Source: Protula sp. h YS-2021 (Eukaryota; Annelida; Polychaeta; Sabellida; Serpulidae). Taken from it: a stretch of 64,000 nt of DNA. Location: contig OX457031.1 in NCBI GenBank assembly GCA_949752745.1, positions 38,661,502 to 38,725,501 of the forward strand. Reading direction: 5' to 3'. Positions 21,101 to 30,200 of this stretch are shown in pieces. The notes beneath the pieces were generated by a model, which worked only from the letters and a program-made list of their open reading frames with translations, was not told where the DNA came from and did not search any database. The stretch's first letter is position 1, and every line of letters starts with the position of its first letter. Made by a program: the position numbers and the translations under genes.

Positions 21101-23479
21101 GATATCACGAAGGTTGATAGCGACCGGAACACAACGTTACACCACGCATGCCAAAGAGTAAAACTTAGTTTCTGTTACGGCAGAAAAAAAACCTTGTTTC
21201 TCATCCTCCAGCCGGGTCAATAAAATTACAAATAATAATAATAAGAAAAGGAAATGATCCAGCCGGGTGTAAAAAATTAAGTAAAAGCAAAAAAAAAAAA
21301 AAAAAATTGGGAAACCATCCAGCCGACCGAGCAACCAAGTATGCGCAATTAAAAAAAAAGAATTGCCAGGAACATAGAAATGACAATCAACATAGTCTTT
21401 ATTAGGAGAAATTGGTCTCAAAATTTTTTCTCTGGTGCCTCCGGCTCTTACATTCTCACAGAGAAACACTTGAATGGCTTCAAAATATCAACTTATAAAT
21501 TGGTGATATAAATGTTACGCCTTATAACGCGTTTTGTCAAAACATTAAGCTATATTTTGCGAAAGCCAAATTTGCGAAATTTTCCAAAATAAAAAAAGTT
21601 CGGCAGGATCAAATTGTAAAAAAAATAGGTGAGAAACAAGACTCTTTTTCTTCCTGGCTTCGTTTAGAATTGAGTATTTGAAGACAGCAGCAGTTGTTAA
21701 GTTAACATCCGTTAAACATTTCAAGGTGTAGGTATGATGTGTGACTTGAATTTGAAAAATCAGTGCAACTGCCATGGACTTTAAATTGAAAAGAATTGAG
21801 TCCCTATATTGAATAACTGTTTATTTATTAGTATTTAGTTTTGAGTACAATAGAGTTGGATGATTTTTATTTTCAGAAACATGAAAATGCAGCCTTGTTA
21901 ATTCTGGACAAAATTGATTCGTCTTCTTTGATCAACCACGCCAACAATCAAATGAAAACGTGAGATTGTCGACATGTGGTTACATTACATAAAAAAATCC
22001 TTGAATAAAAAAACTAGAAGCTCATATTAAATGTGCAGTAAGGTTATTTTACGTGTGTAGCATAAATCTGGATTTTGTGTGTGTGTGTTTTAATTGGCTT
22101 GTACATTGGTAATAAACACTGTTAAGACTTAACGCGTCTATGAAGACTGTAGCGTGTTATCCGTGTTGCGTGGCGTGTTTCAGGGCCCTACACCTCGCCT
22201 CGCAGCACGGCCTCGTCTCCGTCGTGCAACTCCTGCTCAGCAAAGGCGCAAACGTCATGCTACCGGACGAAAACGGTACGTGCCCCCCCCCCCCCCCCAC
22301 TCGCCGCAGCCGATATTGGTAAACCGAGTTGTGTGGTTAAACCGTCACCTTTTCAACAGCCATAGTGTTACAGACAGCTGCTTAAAACTATTGGTTAAAT
22401 CTGTATATCTCTTTTAAATCAAACCGGTTTTCTCCCATATTAACGCGCTTGAGATCTCTCTTCTCAAACTTTGCCCAATTCCTAGCATTTGAAAATGGCA
22501 CGAAAATCTTCATACTTCCAAAATCAATAATGCCAAAGCATACAACTGTTCGCAAGACTTCGTCTTATCAAGTGTTAATTACTTGTCTGGAAGAAAAGTG
22601 TAGAGCATTTTCACATTTATTTCGGTTTCAAACGTTTCATATCCGCATGTGCAGTAGGGGAGATTAACATCAGCTGTGATATGTAACATTACCGTGTGTG
22701 TTTGTGTTTGTAGGGTATATTCCAGCTTTGAGTTGCGCCCCCAATCGCCATGTAGCTGAGTGCCTGGCCTTGTTATTAACCAGCATGTTCCCAAACTCTA
22801 CCTGCTTCACCTTAAATTCCAACAACAATAGAATCAGCTCCAATACATTCACGTTAGGTAAGACTGGGACTGTCTTATGGTTGTTTTGTATTACATGCAG
22901 CCAGATACGCAGTGTTGAAGATCAACTGCATTTTGCCTTACGCGACAGAAATGCTTGTCTTCAGTAATGATTAGAAGACAGTACCTTAATTCGAGTCAAC
23001 ATGAAAATATTTTTGACCAGTGATAAAAGGTTAACCTTTAGCTCAACATTTTCGTAACTAGTCTCCATGCTGATGTTATTTTTTCTATCGCATGACTTCT
23101 TTGGCGTTTTGATTGTAACTGCAATGTCTCTCAACATTTGTGTTTCGGTCAAGATTGAAAAATTATTGACTTCAGATTCGACCAATCATGTTATATCATT
23201 TTCCCCAAGTCATCTAACAAGATGGAATAATGATCACCGGCTGCATCCGTGTTACGTATGTTTAAAAGATGAACGGGCCCAATCGAAGTTCGTTCAGTTT
23301 ATTCCGTGAAATATTTAGCCTTGTTTTAGTGAGTTCGGCATTGAATTGGTTATCTTGAAAGGCGCGCGACATTTTACGATTGTTGTGTTGCAGACGGCCT
23401 CAGTCTCAATTCTGACGATCAGATTGGTCTGAAAGACAAGGAGGGCTCTGTCCAAAGTTCAGACTCTGAATTCTACTAA
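111..23479 (+). CDS. ANKRD28: Serine/threonine-protein phosphatase 6 regulatory ankyrin repeat subunit (ANKRD28/44/52 family), 25 exons, 5' partial
   Basis: This is a long ankyrin-repeat protein that in animals acts as a scaffold or regulatory subunit of protein phosphatase 6 together with SAPS subunits. Exons, all with AG/GT borders and matching phases: 111-194, 570-719, 1370-1570, 1887-2039, 2226-2429, 2642-2728, 3849-3927, 4167-4281, 4567-4719, 7035-7103, 7485-7625, 16240-16423, 16791-16866, 17106-17231, 18462-18549, 18924-19041, 19316-19456, 19749-19909, 20153-20236, 20493-20638, 21078-21157, 21877-21959, 22184-22275, 22714-22857, 23394-23479. They join into 3045 bp (1014 residues plus stop), close to the roughly 1050 residues of vertebrate ANKRD28. 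The translation is a continuous series of 33-residue ankyrin units (TPLH..A...GH) with family hallmarks such as [21 protein letters not shown] and a DSDSE.Y-like C-terminus (SSDSEFY). The short exon with the initiator ATG (about 9-10 codons) lies before the window. Invertebrates usually have one gene for the three vertebrate paralogues, so the symbol is a family label. Confidence 0.93.
541..568 (+). promoter_or_regulatory. Unusual 3' splice site made of (TA)n
   Basis: The 3' splice site of the exon at 570 is preceded by a TA-dinucleotide run ending in TTAG instead of a pyrimidine tract. The exon itself is secure from its translation. Confidence 0.5.
570..719 (+). CDS. ANKRD28: ANKRD28-like exon 2 of window
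   Basis: Donor GTAAGC at 720. 50 codons, phase 0-0. It encodes an ankyrin repeat ([20 protein letters not shown]) and [10 protein letters not shown]. The acceptor TTAG follows a (TA)n run rather than a pyrimidine tract. Confidence 0.9.
1136..1385 (+). repeat. Tandem copies of the exon-3 acceptor region
   Basis: Four related units with core TTTGG(T/C)CACA(G/A)GA begin near 1154, 1216, 1296 and 1359. The last is the real acceptor plus the first bases of the exon at 1370. The copy at 1216 keeps an intact TCACAG|GACA, the others read CACAAGA. Upstream of each is a shared TGTGTATTGAATG-type block. Confidence 0.7.
1370..1570 (+). CDS. ANKRD28: ANKRD28-like exon 3 of window
   Basis: 67 codons, phase 0-0, acceptor gtcacag, donor GTAGGC. 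It carries [17 protein letters not shown] and [10 protein letters not shown], nearly invariant in this family. Its acceptor and first bases are repeated upstream in the intron (1136-1369). Confidence 0.93.
1887..2039 (+). CDS. ANKRD28: ANKRD28-like exon 4 of window
   Basis: 51 codons, phase 0-0, acceptor cttttcag, donor GTGCGT. Encodes the diagnostic [20 protein letters not shown] block. Confidence 0.94.
2226..2429 (+). CDS. ANKRD28: ANKRD28-like exon 5 of window
   Basis: 68 codons, phase 0-0, acceptor tgttacag, donor GTTAGA. Contains [19 protein letters not shown] and [17 protein letters not shown]. The GC-rich coding bases stand out from the AT-rich flanks. Confidence 0.93.
2642..2728 (+). 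CDS. ANKRD28: ANKRD28-like exon 6 of window
   Basis: 29 codons, phase 0-0, acceptor tttgtag, donor GTAAAC. Encodes [20 protein letters not shown], one half-repeat. Confidence 0.9.
2729..3848 (+). other. Intron, no recognised content
   Basis: A 1.1 kb AT-rich intron between ankyrin exons. It has a poly-G run at about 3557-3567. I see no coding exon, inverted repeats or RNA gene in it. Confidence 0.5.
3849..3927 (+). CDS. ANKRD28: ANKRD28-like exon 7 of window
   Basis: 79 bp, phase 0 to 1, acceptor atatcag, donor GTACGG. Encodes [20 protein letters not shown]. The HGRF motif is conserved in the family. Confidence 0.9.
4167..4281 (+). CDS. ANKRD28: ANKRD28-like exon 8 of window
   Basis: 115 bp, phase 1 to 2, acceptor aacacag, donor GTAGGA. 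Encodes [20 protein letters not shown], almost identical to vertebrate ANKRD28. Confidence 0.93.
4567..4719 (+). CDS. ANKRD28: ANKRD28-like exon 9 of window
   Basis: 153 bp, phase 2 to 2, acceptor atttcag, donor GTCAGT within a G run. Encodes [15 protein letters not shown] and [18 protein letters not shown]. Confidence 0.9.
4917..5815 (+). repeat. Dispersed repeat family R1, copy 1 (intron 9)
   Basis: Internal degenerate repeats of about 190 bp share the motifs GGTCAGTCGGACGGTT, AACTTTTGACGG, ATGACGTCATTACGTTAAAA and TTTCTCAGCCGCTGAACGT. A second copy with the same order of blocks lies at 32095-33190. Both contain a poly-C run (C21 at 5697-5717 here) and then the related block CAGCGTTTT...CTTGAAAACA. 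No coding capacity is seen. Confidence 0.75.
6290..6950 (+). repeat. Dispersed repeat family R2, copy 1 (intron 9)
   Basis: Begins near AGCCTGTGGGAAATATATGC and ends in a G run, then CTGTGGGGAATATGTGGG and CACTGCTCTAGTT. Between are three degenerate copies of a unit with TGAAACTTGGTATGTAGCTT and CGGTATTGTAAATGGG. A shorter copy with the same ends is at 56208-56515 in the CROT gene. Confidence 0.75.
7035..7103 (+). CDS. ANKRD28: ANKRD28-like exon 10 of window
   Basis: 69 bp, phase 2 to 2, acceptor cttgcag, donor GTAAGC. Encodes [19 protein letters not shown]. Too short to show as a long open frame, but both splice sites and phases fit. Confidence 0.87.
7485..7625 (+). CDS. ANKRD28: ANKRD28-like exon 11 of window
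   Basis: 141 bp, phase 2 to 2, acceptor ttttag, donor GTAAGG. Encodes [19 protein letters not shown] and [16 protein letters not shown]. The satellite-filled intron follows. Confidence 0.92.
7725..14450 (+). repeat. 149-bp satellite array, about 45 monomers
   Basis: The core GGTGCCACATTTTGCATTTA recurs at 8011, 8160, 8308, 8457, 8606, 8755, 8904 and onward with 148-149 bp spacing, up to 14412. Three monomer types differ in the linker. Type A has CCCTAATTTTAAAGAATAAA, type B has TTAATTTTTACGGGGAGAAA, and type C has TTTTTACAATCGTAACCAG. Monomers in the middle are nearly identical. Those at both ends are diverged, as expected if homogenisation is strongest centrally. Confidence 0.95.
10441..12822 (+). 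repeat. Higher-order duplication of 8 satellite monomers
   Basis: The blocks 10441-11631 and 11632-12822 (1191 bp period) share rare variants in the same order: GACAGATTTC with AAAAAAGAAG, AAAGGCAGCC, TGTTTTCCG, AAATGGCAAA, CCAAATCTTTACG, AAGTAAGAAG, GGTAGCAC and CTTCCTG. Only a few substitutions distinguish them until the second copy degrades near 12780. Confidence 0.88.
16240..16423 (+). CDS. ANKRD28: ANKRD28-like exon 12 of window
   Basis: 184 bp, phase 2 to 0, acceptor attacag, donor GTGAGT. Encodes [20 protein letters not shown], strongly conserved, resuming the array after the 8.6 kb intron. Confidence 0.93.
16791..16866 (+). CDS. ANKRD28: ANKRD28-like exon 13 of window
   Basis: 76 bp, phase 0 to 1, acceptor ttttcag, donor GTGCGT. 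Encodes [14 protein letters not shown] and DIQDDRG. Confidence 0.88.
17106..17231 (+). CDS. ANKRD28: ANKRD28-like exon 14 of window
   Basis: 126 bp, phase 1 to 1, acceptor ggacag, donor GTACGC. Encodes [20 protein letters not shown] and STPIHNA. Confidence 0.9.
17400..18300 (+). repeat. Degenerate tandem repeat in intron 14
   Basis: Several units of roughly 120 bp share GGTCGAAAAT..CTCAAAAT, TCTATCTC..., TTTTTGAGATAA and GGTCAAC.TCCGGTTTT. They pass into units with TGACCTTGAAGGTCA. They are too diverged to delimit exactly, and no coding potential is apparent. Confidence 0.6.
18462..18549 (+). CDS. ANKRD28: ANKRD28-like exon 15 of window
   Basis: 88 bp, phase 1 to 2, acceptor gttacag, donor GTAAAT. 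Encodes [20 protein letters not shown], completing the repeat begun in the previous exon. Confidence 0.88.
18924..19041 (+). CDS. ANKRD28: ANKRD28-like exon 16 of window
   Basis: 118 bp, phase 2 to 0. Acceptor is (gt)n-ttgacag, donor GTAAGC. Encodes [19 protein letters not shown] and YHRTALHRA. Confidence 0.9.
19316..19456 (+). CDS. ANKRD28: ANKRD28-like exon 17 of window
   Basis: 141 bp, phase 0-0, acceptor catacag, donor GTACTA. Encodes [17 protein letters not shown] and [17 protein letters not shown]. Confidence 0.92.
19749..19909 (+). CDS. ANKRD28: ANKRD28-like exon 18 of window
   Basis: 161 bp, phase 0 to 2, acceptor ttgaacag, donor GTACGT. Encodes [20 protein letters not shown] and the family-specific [11 protein letters not shown]. 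Confidence 0.93.
20153..20236 (+). CDS. ANKRD28: ANKRD28-like exon 19 of window
   Basis: 84 bp, phase 2 to 2, acceptor attttag, donor GTACTC. Encodes [20 protein letters not shown], a short helix-pair piece. Confidence 0.86.
20493..20638 (+). CDS. ANKRD28: ANKRD28-like exon 20 of window
   Basis: 146 bp, phase 2 to 1, acceptor catcag, donor GTAGCA. Encodes [20 protein letters not shown] and [11 protein letters not shown]. Confidence 0.92.
20757..20840. mobile_element. 84-bp TTAA-flanked miniature inverted-repeat element
   Basis: TTAA at both ends encloses 76 bp with imperfect terminal inverted repeats (CGGCATATAAGGG at left; the right end reads CCCTGTATGCCG). An inner CCTTATATGCCG also pairs with the left end. 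TTAA duplications are typical of piggyBac and Kolobok elements. It lies in the ankyrin gene intron after 20638. Confidence 0.55.
21078..21157 (+). CDS. ANKRD28: ANKRD28-like exon 21 of window
   Basis: 80 bp, phase 1 to 0, acceptor tttacag, donor GTAAAA. Encodes [20 protein letters not shown] followed by HHACQR. Confidence 0.88.
21180..21660 (+). repeat. Dispersed repeat family R3, copy 1
   Basis: An A-rich stretch with repeated CCAGCCGGGT or CCAGCCGACC motifs, ending in ACAAGACTCTTTTTCTTCCT. A related stretch lies at 36690-36925. No coding potential is apparent; the open frames here are low-complexity. Confidence 0.5.
21877..21959 (+). CDS. ANKRD28: ANKRD28-like exon 22 of window
   Basis: 83 bp, phase 0 to 2, acceptor ttttcag, donor GTGAGA. 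Encodes [20 protein letters not shown], matching the family's KI..LIN segment. Confidence 0.88.
22184..22275 (+). CDS. ANKRD28: ANKRD28-like exon 23 of window
   Basis: 92 bp, phase 2 to 1, acceptor gtttcag, donor GTACGT just before a poly-C run. Encodes [20 protein letters not shown], the last complete ankyrin repeat. Confidence 0.91.
22714..22857 (+). CDS. ANKRD28: ANKRD28-like exon 24 of window
   Basis: 144 bp, phase 1 to 1, acceptor ttgtag, donor GTAAGA. Encodes [20 protein letters not shown], the capping segment diagnostic of the ANKRD28/44/52 family, then a polar Ser/Asn tail. Confidence 0.92.
23394..23479 (+). CDS. ANKRD28: ANKRD28-like last exon with stop
   Basis: 86 bp, phase 1 to stop (TAA at 23477-23479), acceptor gttgcag. 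It encodes an acidic tail ending SSDSEFY, like the DSDSE-type end of vertebrate family members. Confidence 0.88.
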
Positions 23480-26400
23480 CTCAGAAAGGTAGCGCTTCAT
23501 CTCTAGTCGTGCACAGCAGTGAGTGAGCCTTCCGAGAAGGCGAGAGAGAGAGAGATAGGGAGGGGGAAGAAAGAGAAAAACAACAGTAACACTTCCCACT
23601 CACCCACCCCAAATGCCCTTTCTTTCGCTGCTGCGGGAAAGATGTGTACAACAACCCTCACCCAAGAGGGGAAGGGGAGGGGTGCGAGACTAGGGTCTGT
23701 GTTACATGACTGGATGGATCATATTTCATACATGATTGGGTAACACTTTGTATGTTGAGGTCACTATACAAATTGTTGTGTACATAATTTTAGCCGAAAG
23801 AAATTTTGGATCAGTTTCAAGCTTTACTGAATTGCCACAGGCTAAAAAAAATGATCATTGGAAGCCGATCAGTGACGTCATTATGCAAACACTTGTTTAA
23901 AACAGCTTTACCTACAGTAAGAAATTATTGGAAGTATCCCGTTCTGTATTCGTAAGTACGTCGATTGAAAACCTTAATGTGAAGAATTACAAATTGTAGA
24001 CCTTATTGTGTAAAAAAAGTAACGCTAACTGTGCTGGCCAATGAAAAGTCGTTAGATTCATTTTCAGGTGTCAGAGTGTATTACTTTGTTGAGTGCACCT
24101 CACAACACCGTGACGGTTTTGTTGAACGAATGTTTTGCTCCGATAAAATTCAAATGTTGTTAAAATAACTTTTCGGGAGTTTCGAAAAAGAGAGTGGAGC
24201 AGAGGGGGTTATGTAAAAATACACCGCGAGACTTGTTAAATACAGGCTTAATTACCTGTTTTTCTGCAGTTGTAATTGTTTCGAATGGAAAAAGTATCGT
24301 ATTTGTAGGCACTGATCTTCGAGGGCTCTAGTCGCATTGGTTTTACTCCAGTGAACAGGGTTATGTTTATTTTGTAAAATATTAAGCTCTCCTTATGTCA
24401 GTCAGTTCTGCCAACAGTGGGTTACTGTTGAGAGCGAATTCTGTTTTTGGGTGAAGTATGGTAGTGTTGAATGGTTTGTGAGAAAAATGTAAATAGAGTC
24501 ACGAATGGGAGAGTCGTTTGCAATACATTCCACTTGAGAGGAAACAGTGTAGCATTCGCAACATACCGAAGTAGTCCGATCACTTACATAATGACTGTTT
24601 ACGTTGGGACAGTTGTTGCATGTCTGGTAGACCCATTGTGCAGATTTAATGATTTTTGTTTAGTTATTTATCTAATTCACAACAACAGAGAGAAGAAAAG
24701 CAAGGAAATGGCTTCAATACACGTATCACTTCTCTTGTTTTCTTTATACTTGTTCTCAGTAGTCGCAGTATGGTGTTATTGAAGTTGAAAAATAACAACA
24801 GCAAAAGATACTCCACTGTTGTATACTAAGTCATGCGGAGTTGATTCATAAAGTACACAAGTCATATTTTAACGCTTTTCTAGAAACACAATGGATAAAG
24901 TTTTATAAGTATTAATATATAAGATTAACAAGCCTTTACATAAGTGATAGCGCTAAGGATTTGAGTGGAAATTTCATTTTTTTAAAAACCTTGTCTGAAA
25001 CACACTGTATCTTAAAATACCTAGAACTTGTTTACAGTTGAAAGAAAAGAAGTTATGAGTGCTGCTTTGCTATGAAAGTAAAGATCGGGACCCCACGAAG
25101 TTAGGTGCGATAATTGTGTGGCGTGATATGTTGTGAATGTCATTCAATTGTATGTAACAGCATAACTACCCCAGTCTGTGGAGGGTTAGTTATTTAATGT
25201 AGTTGTTATCTGATGAGCGTTAAGAGAAAGGTGTCTTGTTATGTGTCTTGATCAGGGTTACTTTCTCGAGCGAATGCCAAGATTTCTGCAACAGAAACAT
25301 CTTCATCCCTTCCTCGCTATGGCAGAGCGTCCACGATTCGGCCAAGCTATACTGCACAAAAATATTGAACCTACAAACCATTTTTAGAGTTCGTTAAACT
25401 AAGGGAAAAACCAGGAGTAAGGAGTATCACTGTATGGTACCATTATACTTTCCATACATCTTTCGCGAGAAGAGATTGGATACTCAGAGCTAACATTTAT
25501 GTTTCCTTGTAGAACCTCATAAACTACAAGGAAACTACAAACTACAAGAAAAGTGAAGTCTGTTTGAAATAGAAAGGCACAATTGGAGAACTTGTTCTGG
25601 TGAAGTTTCCTGCTGAAACATTCCATAAAAGTGTGCTTGGTCTGGATTGATGTGACGTGTTGCTTTTTGGGAACAGAGATGGACACGCTTGGTTTTATTT
25701 TAAAGTTATGGAGACTGAAATGAGGCCATAGTGCAGAAAGTGGTAGATACATGTGGTTAATGTGAAAAAATGAAACATTTTTGTCAGGAATTGCTGTTGG
25801 GATTTGTTTTTCTGTTAGCAACACATTAGTTACAGTTTAATATTATATTTTTTTTTTTAATTTTTGGTTGGGAAGTTTCCAGCTTTTTTTTTTATTTTGA
25901 GTTTTATAGTTAACTAACTGTGATAAAATAAAAATGACGGTGAATTAAGCTTTGTCTTTTTAAACAGTTGAGTTATTCGCTTCTTAAAATCCCAATGGAT
26001 GGAACGGCGTTCTATCGCATTTATCTCTGCATTATGACGTAACGATGTAATTGTTTTTTTCCTTTGCACGTACATTTCCTTATGTTTGAAATTATTTAAA
26101 ATCAACTAATATCTTGAGTAAATGAGAAGTTTTATGTTAGAGCAGCTCTCGGTTGTTTGCTTTAGTTTTGCTCCTTGTTCACTGGTGAGTCTATCCAAAA
26201 AGGTCTTTAACTTCGTCCAACCCCCAACCCCACTTACCTTAAAATTGGTTTCCATTCGTGCCCATGACTTTTTACAATTACCCCTAAAGTGGAAACAATG
26301 TTCCCCCTCTCCATCCCCCAAAATATATTTATTTTGAAAGATATGGAAACCACTTTTTTATGAAAAAACTAAAACGGACGAGTGGTGTATTTGAAATGCA

Positions 26401-27200
26401 GATAATTAAAACAATTTAAAGACAGAGTTATTTCGTACAAATCAGTAGAATAAAATGTTAGCTTTTAATAGCTCTTAAGTACAAGCATTGCACTTCGAGA
26501 AAATGTAAGTAAGCAAATGTAGATTTGCATTCAAGACACTGCTGGGAAGAAAGAAACAGCACCGCCGAACAAGTTGCTGTCAATCGTGATATAATAAGTG
26601 CACAGCACACAGACACACTATAATTGCCCGGACGCTGTTGATAGATTGAGCAAACAATGGGTCGCTGTGCTATAAGCCATATAATGTGTGCCTTATATAT
26701 CACTTTTAGTGGAAAAAATTTCAATGTCCGTTTTTCGCATATAAACTGTAAATGAATTTCGAAACATAGGACGATGCTACAGTATGTCTATGAAATTCGG
26801 TCCTCCTAGCCCAAAGAGTCTCAGACTAGCTAGCCAGTATGGGGGTTGAAAATCCTAAAGTGTAATGCACATCTAACGAATGGCTGGCCTCTTTCAAACA
26901 GCTCTATAAATATTATTTAATAAAAATTTGTACTAAGTTTCATGGATATTTGGAGAAGTTTTCATACCAAGTGAATACGCATTGTGAATCAAACCGCATA
27001 TAAAACAGTCCTCAGGGGGATCTAAAAAAGCACATGTTTGCTTTTCATCAAACCCGAATGATTGATAGGGTAATCCCATTATATATATATATATATGGAC
27101 ATATATATATATACATATATCTATACATATGCAACTAACCCTGTATATATAAGAATGTGATAGCTTTTCTTCCTTTTCATTTAATCAAGTGTGACTGTGC

Positions 27201-27295
<95 letters not shown>

Positions 27296-30200
27296 ACTTC
27301 AAATTCTTTTCAAGTTTTTATAATGTATAGCAATACATATGTGTTTATATTATTATTTATATTATCGTATATTGCTTACATAATTGTATATCATTATACA
27401 CATCTTACTTATTTAGAGATTTCTCAGATTGAAAATAGGGCGCTTATGGGATTAGCAAGAGCCTTTGTACAGTTACAGGTATATCTTATTACAGGGGTAT
27501 ACTTGAATATTTCATTAAATCTGTTGATTATTTTGTTGCTTTTCGTCATGACAACGTTGTTTAGAATTGCTTTTGGTCAGAACGAAAACGTTTCCCGGCG
27601 TCTATAATTAACGTCTTTGGCAAAACATTGAATGGGTTTCGGTCACAACCAAATAACAACCTCATGTTATTGCAAACCATGACAGATCGCCTAGAAAATA
27701 GATCCACAAGAGTGTGTAAAATATGGGAACTTATGGCTACATTCTTCCATCTCCTTTTGAAAAATATTAATGGAAATCAACTCCAATTGTATCCTGCGTG
27801 ATAAGATGACCTAAGGATATGATTACTGTGACTGAGGGTGACAGCGCTATGGTTTTTGCTACCAAGATAGCGATTGCACATTATCAATGCCTCGGCGCCT
27901 GTATAACGTCGTTTCACAACGTCTCCACAACATAGGAACGATGTTTAGTTACAACCTTTAAGCAAAGCCAATAAGACGTCGAATAATGGACGTCTATGAA
28001 ACACTGGAAATGGACGTGGTTGCGACTTCCATAGACAACCCAATCAAACCATGATCTTATTATTTGACTCATTACCACCTGTTGTGGAAAAAGCCTGACA
28101 GTGTATGGTGATATTATAAAGGAATGTTTCCTTGAAATGTGTATTTTCGACAGTTTACCTCCAAGGAAAATTCATAAAAAGAGGAAAAGCCTCAGCCAAG
28201 GCTTATGTGAATGGTGGGATTCGGGTGAATCGTGCGTGTCCTGCAATTTTGTTTAGGTCTTTTAATTCGTTTTGGCGCTACTACAATTTAGAACAGATAA
28301 ACAATTATCATTTGATGGAGTTTTCCGTGATTAGGCCAATGAATAGCGGGTCAGTTACAGCTGTTTGTAAAGCAAGTTTACCGAGGCAGTGTTAGATCTG
28401 TATTACTGTCTTGCAATGCCCACTCATTCATGAAACGAAAGAATTGTATTTTTTTCATCATAAAGGCCATGTTATTATAATTAGAAGAAGGCAGTGGTAT
28501 TCATTTATACATCAGGGCGGATGGTGTATAGACCTGGTGAAGCGCCTCCGGGGGTACGGCGCTCGGAGCGTTGACCAAAGGAGGAAGTATGGACCCTGGG
28601 ACTGTGACCTGGAACCCGGAAAACCTCTTTAACATAACTCAGATATCCTATTAATTTCACCTGTTCTATTAAGCACTCCAAATTATATTTTTATGAGTGC
28701 AAACAGGCTGATCGAATGCTAATCAGCAAGTCTCCTCATCATATTGAAAAATATTTTTGATTGCAATAAAATATCATTAACAATGGTGGGATTGTCCTTG
28801 ATACAAAAATCCGCTTAATGAAAGAGTCGATTGGCTTACAGATCCAACCAAACAACAATGAAACATATTTTCCCTTATCGAAAAGCAGTAAGTTTTTTTA
28901 ATGTTTTAGCCAGGCTGACTTAAATCCGCAGCTATTTTAATGAATTATTTATCTTCCATGTTAGTGCATGCATGTGTGTGTCAACTTTTTTTTTAAATGC
29001 TTCTCATGCAATTTATTTTCGGATTGTTTTCAGATTTGCCGAATAAAAACATATCAAAAGTTGCTGAAGTGGGTCAGCTTTCGGTTCTTTTAACACCTCC
29101 GAAAGTTCTTGATTGATTGATCCAGGATTAGGCAGCAGTGTTTCTGATGGGCTGGGCTATCAAATGTATTCTTGTTTGAGCAATGCGAGAAATTTTGCTG
29201 GAAAGTAAAGCTGGCGCCACATTGAGCTTAAAGCATATGCAATGTTAGTCTTGCTTCCAGATTAAAAGTGCATATGTGTTTGCTCTCAGTTTTCGCAAGG
29301 ATGTCCATCAGGTCGCTCTGTACCATATTTATTCTACTTTTATCAAAGAAGTACTTTGGACTTAATATAAGTAAAATGCTGTTATTTTAGTAGAAATATT
29401 CTCTCCATGGGTCCAATTGCAGGTTTTACTAAGAACCAGAATTTGCTGATGTTTTTGGTGCCTTCCATGTATGCAATAAAATGTTATTGCTCCTTTAGTT
29501 CTTCTCAAATAGTCGTCACATTTATCAGAAATCAGAAAGCTTTCTTAGATGATAATATACCAGAGTGTTCATACTTAGCGAACAGATAAAACAATGTCAA
29601 CATATGGCTAAAAATAGGTGAAGTGTTGATACATTACGCTTAAAGCATATCACACGCTATTTTGTTTGATTGAGTACAGATTTGGTAGGATGGTGTTCCA
29701 GGTTATTTTCATGAAGATTGCATTTTGGCAGTGTGACTAACTTTGCCAAAGAAGTGCAATAATTTACCAATTTTGAAAATATTACATTTATTTTTTCCCG
29801 TTCTATATGTTTTAATGTCTTAGTGTGGAAGACCGGCTGAAATGTCAAGGGATATTCTTTATAATTACATGACCAGAACTATAAGCATGGCAAAACGCAA
29901 TGCATGCATTTAATTTCAAATTACAATCACGCTTTATGGCAAAAAGATACCCAGTTGAGCCACAGCAAATAAAACTGCACAACGTCAAGATAAAATAGCC
30001 ACAACGAGAACCATTTTCCAAAAGAAACTATTCAATACTTGGGCAAAAATGAAATTAGCGAATAAATTTCTCCCTTCAAGTAGCTTTTAAAACTTTTAAG
30101 AGGATCTTTTGTTCTCTTTTTCTGTTCAAAGACACGTCAGTTTTGAAAGAAACGTTTTCTAGAGTCGTAAACATAGATAATAAAAGAACACGTTTTGCTC

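Noticed and set aside
24471..24782. 103-codon plus-strand frame in the ankyrin gene 3' flank
   Set aside because: Only weak hydrophobicity, no motif, and it sits in probable UTR.
25399..25824. 141-codon minus-strand frame behind the ankyrin gene
   Set aside because: No recognisable domain or splice context, and atypical AT-rich composition. Probably chance in a long 3' flank.
27191..27607. 138-codon open frame starting with about 25 Tyr-Ile repeats
   Set aside because: Its N-terminal repeat is simply a translated (TA)n microsatellite. The rest is AT-rich with no motif.
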